DNA from: Sphaerochaeta sp. | GTDB lineage: Bacteria > Spirochaetota > Spirochaetia > Sphaerochaetales > Sphaerochaetaceae | Direction of reading: 5' to 3' | Assembly: GCA_003446545.1 (NCBI GenBank) | Contig: DMAO01000291.1 | Location: 1-7,602, forward strand | DNA: 7,602 bases | Part shown: positions 5,961 to 7,602 of the stretch, one piece after another | How the letters are laid out: the number at the start of each line of letters is the position of its first letter | How positions within the stretch are numbered: the stretch's first letter is position 1 | Notes under the pieces: generated by a model | Databases searched by the model: none | Told to the model about the DNA's origin: nothing | What the model saw: the letters and a program-made list of their open reading frames with translations, nothing else | Made by a program: the position numbers and the translations under genes

Positions 5961-6692
5961 TTAGTGCCAAACCCCCAAGGAGACCAAGGTATCGGTGACC
6001 TTCTCATTCCAGAGCTTGTTGGCCTGGGGGTTTCCCGGGCTCGGGTGAAGAATGGAAGCCACTATCCGCCCCTCTTGGGGTGGAAAAAGCTTTTCCATTT
6101 TTTTCTCTGCATACCTGCCTACTCCAATGAAATTGGTGGGTTTGAGCAAGGCTACAATATCTACAAGATAGCTATCACAGATTGTCTCAAGGGCAATACG
6201 CTCGGTCTTGGGCAGTTTGTCGGGGGTGATGTTCTTTCCCGTAGGGCCACGATCCATAAATACGAGCGGACAATAATTGACCACAGTAAGGGTAGCAAAA
6301 CAGAACTGTGCATTGCCAAAGCGGTCATTGAACAGGGCCCAGAGCCTCTTCCCACTGACTTCACTGCGTTTGATGTCCATACCCAAAACAGGACGGGCGG
6401 GGTGTTCAAAGGGAGGCTTGCCCACATGGCCGTCCAATTGCAGAAAATTTTTTACAGCGTTGATCTCACCGAAGGGGACTCCGTTCTGAGCCATCCCGAA
6501 GGGGCCGGGATTCATGCCAAGAAAGATAGTATCCACCTGCGAATGTACATACTTCAAGAGATACTGTTTGTGAAGGTCCCATACATAGATCAGGGGGTTA
6601 TAGATCACAAGGTCTGTAGAAAAGCGCAAGGACTCAACTTGAGACCTGAATTGGAACGTTCGTTCAACTACTTTGTTACCTATATCATTCAT
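5961..6692 (-). CDS. SMUG1-type (family 3) uracil-DNA glycosylase
   Basis: Family 3 uracil-DNA glycosylases remove uracil, and in animals also 5-hydroxymethyluracil, from DNA and so start base-excision repair. From the ATG at 6692 the protein has 243 residues. Motif 1 reads GMNPGPFGMAQNGVPFGE (59-76), nearly identical to vertebrate SMUG1, with Asn61 at the water-activating position. RPVLGMD and SEVSGKRLW (100-118), a CPL segment, TGKNITP and VGVGR-like GVGRYAE (190-196) also match SMUG1. Motif 2 reads HPSPGNPQANK (216-226), with catalytic His216. Human SMUG1 has Arg where this protein has Gly220. No iron-sulfur cysteine set is present, which agrees with family 3 rather than families 4 or 5. 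A longer frame starts at a GTG (6749) but would run into the divergent HAD gene. The chosen ATG has AGGGGA seven bases upstream. The gene ends 164 bases before ispE and appears to be its own transcription unit. Confidence 0.93.
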   Translation of the reverse strand: MNDIGNKVVERTFQFRSQVESLRFSTDLVIYNPLIYVWDLHKQYLLKYVHSQVDTIFLGMNPGPFGMAQNGVPFGEINAVKNFLQLDGHVGKPPFEHPARPVLGMDIKRSEVSGKRLWALFNDRFGNAQFCFATLTVVNYCPLVFMDRGPTGKNITPDKLPKTERIALETICDSYLVDIVALLKPTNFIGVGRYAEKKMEKLFPPQEGRIVASILHPSPGNPQANKLWNEKVTDTLVSLGVWH

Positions 6693-6700
6693 GCTGTAAT
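6673..6700 (+). promoter_or_regulatory. Candidate promoter of the HAD phosphatase gene
   Basis: TTGTTA (6673-6678) and TGTAAT (6695-6700, five of six to the -10) are separated by 16 bases. They lie about 43 bases before the HAD ATG and overlap the start region of the divergent glycosylase gene. Transcription of one gene could therefore interfere with the other. Confidence 0.35.
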
Positions 6701-6742
6701 CCCCTAGCCAAATGGTGTAAAAATCCCGTAAGATACCCAAAC

Positions 6743-7510
6743 ATGACACAAAGTGAGTATAACCTCAAGGGAATTGTTTTTGATAAGGATGGAACACTGT
6801 TTGACTACGCCCAAGTGTGGGCAGAAGTGCTCAGTGAGGCAGTAACCACTGCGTTTGCAGAGATGGGAAAAAACAAGGGAAAGCACAAGATTGCCCAACA
6901 GGCTATGCTCAGGCTGATGGGAATCGATGATGAGGGCAATACCCTTGCAAAGGGCCTGTTATTCACCCATAAGAGGCGGGTCATCTTCAAACGCTACCTG
7001 CTGTATTGTATACGCTACCGCATCCCTGTGGTCAAGACCTTCCGTGTCTATCACCAGAACATCAAGAACAGTGAGATGCTCGTCAGCGAAAGGTTGAGGG
7101 AACTCGACTTCTCCATGCAACAGCAGCTGTTCACAAAACTCAAGGAGACTGGATACCACATCGGCATCATCACCAGCGACACCGAGTCCTCGACAAAGGT
7201 ATTTCTCTCCCTGATGGGTCTCGACCATATGGTGGATTTCCTAAGCACCCGCGACAGCAAGTATCACAAGAAACCCCACCCCCAGGCCTTTGAGGCATTC
7301 TGCTCTCGCTTTGCCCTCGCCAGTAGCGAGGTTGCTATGGTGGGAGATACGGAAACAGATATGAAGATGGCGAAGAAGGCCAAGGCAGGGTATACCATCG
7401 CAGTGCTGAGCGGCAGCAATGACAGGAAAATCCTCGGCCGCCTCGCCGATGTTCTCTATAAGGACGTCTCCTATCTTTCAGATGACCCAAGGCTTTTCCC
7501 CCCTACCTAA
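6743..7510 (+). CDS. HAD-superfamily phosphatase, phosphoglycolate-phosphatase-like
   Basis: This is a cytoplasmic HAD-fold hydrolase of 255 residues, probably a phosphatase acting on a small phosphorylated metabolite. Motif I is FDKDGTLFD (13-21), with nucleophile Asp14 and acid/base Asp16. A helical C1-type cap follows (about 25-125). Motif II is GIITSDT (141-147), motif III is KKPHP with Lys177, and motif IV is GDTETD (201-206), which holds the Mg2+. A tail of 35-40 residues follows motif IV, as in Gph-like members. The substrate cannot be read from the sequence: phosphoglycolate phosphatase, a nucleotidase or a pyrophosphatase are all possible. The ATG is the only start that keeps motif I intact, but its Shine-Dalgarno is weak. 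It diverges from the uracil-DNA glycosylase gene, with 50 bases between starts. Its stop overlaps the stop of the convergent gene on its right by four bases. Confidence 0.88.
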   Translation: MTQSEYNLKGIVFDKDGTLFDYAQVWAEVLSEAVTTAFAEMGKNKGKHKIAQQAMLRLMGIDDEGNTLAKGLLFTHKRRVIFKRYLLYCIRYRIPVVKTFRVYHQNIKNSEMLVSERLRELDFSMQQQLFTKLKETGYHIGIITSDTESSTKVFLSLMGLDHMVDFLSTRDSKYHKKPHPQAFEAFCSRFALASSEVAMVGDTETDMKMAKKAKAGYTIAVLSGSNDRKILGRLADVLYKDVSYLSDDPRLFPPT

Positions 7511-7602
7511 GGTTCTTGCAACAGGACACAAGCCAATGTTGCCAATTCAGCCTGTACAAAGACATGGTCATGATAGTAGCCTGCGACCATGTTCGCGCTT
7601 AT
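7507..7602 (-). CDS. C-terminal fragment of a probable ACT-domain protein (cut by right edge)
   Basis: Only the last 31 codons are visible, ending in TAG at 7509-7507. The peptide contains AGYYHDHVFVQAELA and ends LLQEP. The His-Asp-His-x-Phe-Val pattern followed by an amphipathic helix resembles, from memory, the end of small uncharacterised ACT-domain proteins (COG3602/DUF2241-like), which may bind amino acids. That assignment rests on one short motif. The frame is open to the window edge and meets the HAD gene tail-to-tail with a four-base overlap of stop codons. Such tight packing suggests a real gene rather than a chance frame. Confidence 0.55.
   Translation of the reverse strand: MSANMVAGYYHDHVFVQAELATLACVLLQEP

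Noticed and set aside
5964..6707. A 247-codon plus-strand frame covering the glycosylase gene
   Set aside because: It is exactly antisense to a gene with clear SMUG1 motifs, and its translation shows no recognisable domain. Long antisense frames are common opposite such genes.
6758..6763. TATACT on the minus strand as a -10 box for the glycosylase gene
   Set aside because: No acceptable -35 lies at 16-18 bases; the best candidate, TTATCA, is 19 bases away.

Overview
The window looks like chromosomal core DNA of moderate G+C content, most plausibly from a spirochaete of the Treponema/Sphaerochaeta kind. That placement is an inference. It rests on a Bacillus-like run of housekeeping genes that includes spoVG and a Ctc-type L25, but with none of the purR, yabJ, glmU, prs or hprT genes that separate them in Bacillus. 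I see no mobile element, CRISPR array or integrase.

Layout. Positions 1-5796 read leftward as one gene cluster. In transcription order it holds ispE (isoprenoid precursor kinase), spoVG (nucleic-acid-binding regulator), tRNA-Gln(UUG) with its own candidate promoter and terminator, then rplY/ctc (ribosomal protein L25), pth (peptidyl-tRNA hydrolase), tilS (tRNA-Ile lysidine synthase) and ftsH (membrane AAA+ protease, cut by the left edge). The last four genes overlap by 4, 32 and 11 bases, so they should be translationally coupled. An AT-rich gap (5797-5960) precedes ispE and should hold its promoter. Beyond it lies a leftward SMUG1-type uracil-DNA glycosylase gene (5961-6692). A rightward HAD-family phosphatase gene (6743-7510) diverges from it. 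At the right edge is the C-terminal end of a leftward gene that resembles an ACT-domain protein and overlaps the HAD gene tail-to-tail by 4 bases.

How the genes work together. The leftward cluster combines translation (L25, Pth, TilS, tRNA-Gln), protein quality control (FtsH), one MEP-pathway step (IspE) and the regulator SpoVG. Two starts differ from the longest open frames. spoVG most likely begins at the GTG at 4881, and the uracil-DNA glycosylase at the ATG at 6692.

The more notable items are the vertebrate-like SMUG1 glycosylase, a Fur-box-like half site in a candidate promoter with two leader hairpins ahead of rplY, a perfect dyad beside the tRNA-Gln promoter, another dyad upstream of ispE, and an 11-base Shine-Dalgarno for tilS inside pth. 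I did not find a convincing undescribed system. These are local regulatory and evolutionary points in an otherwise ordinary region.
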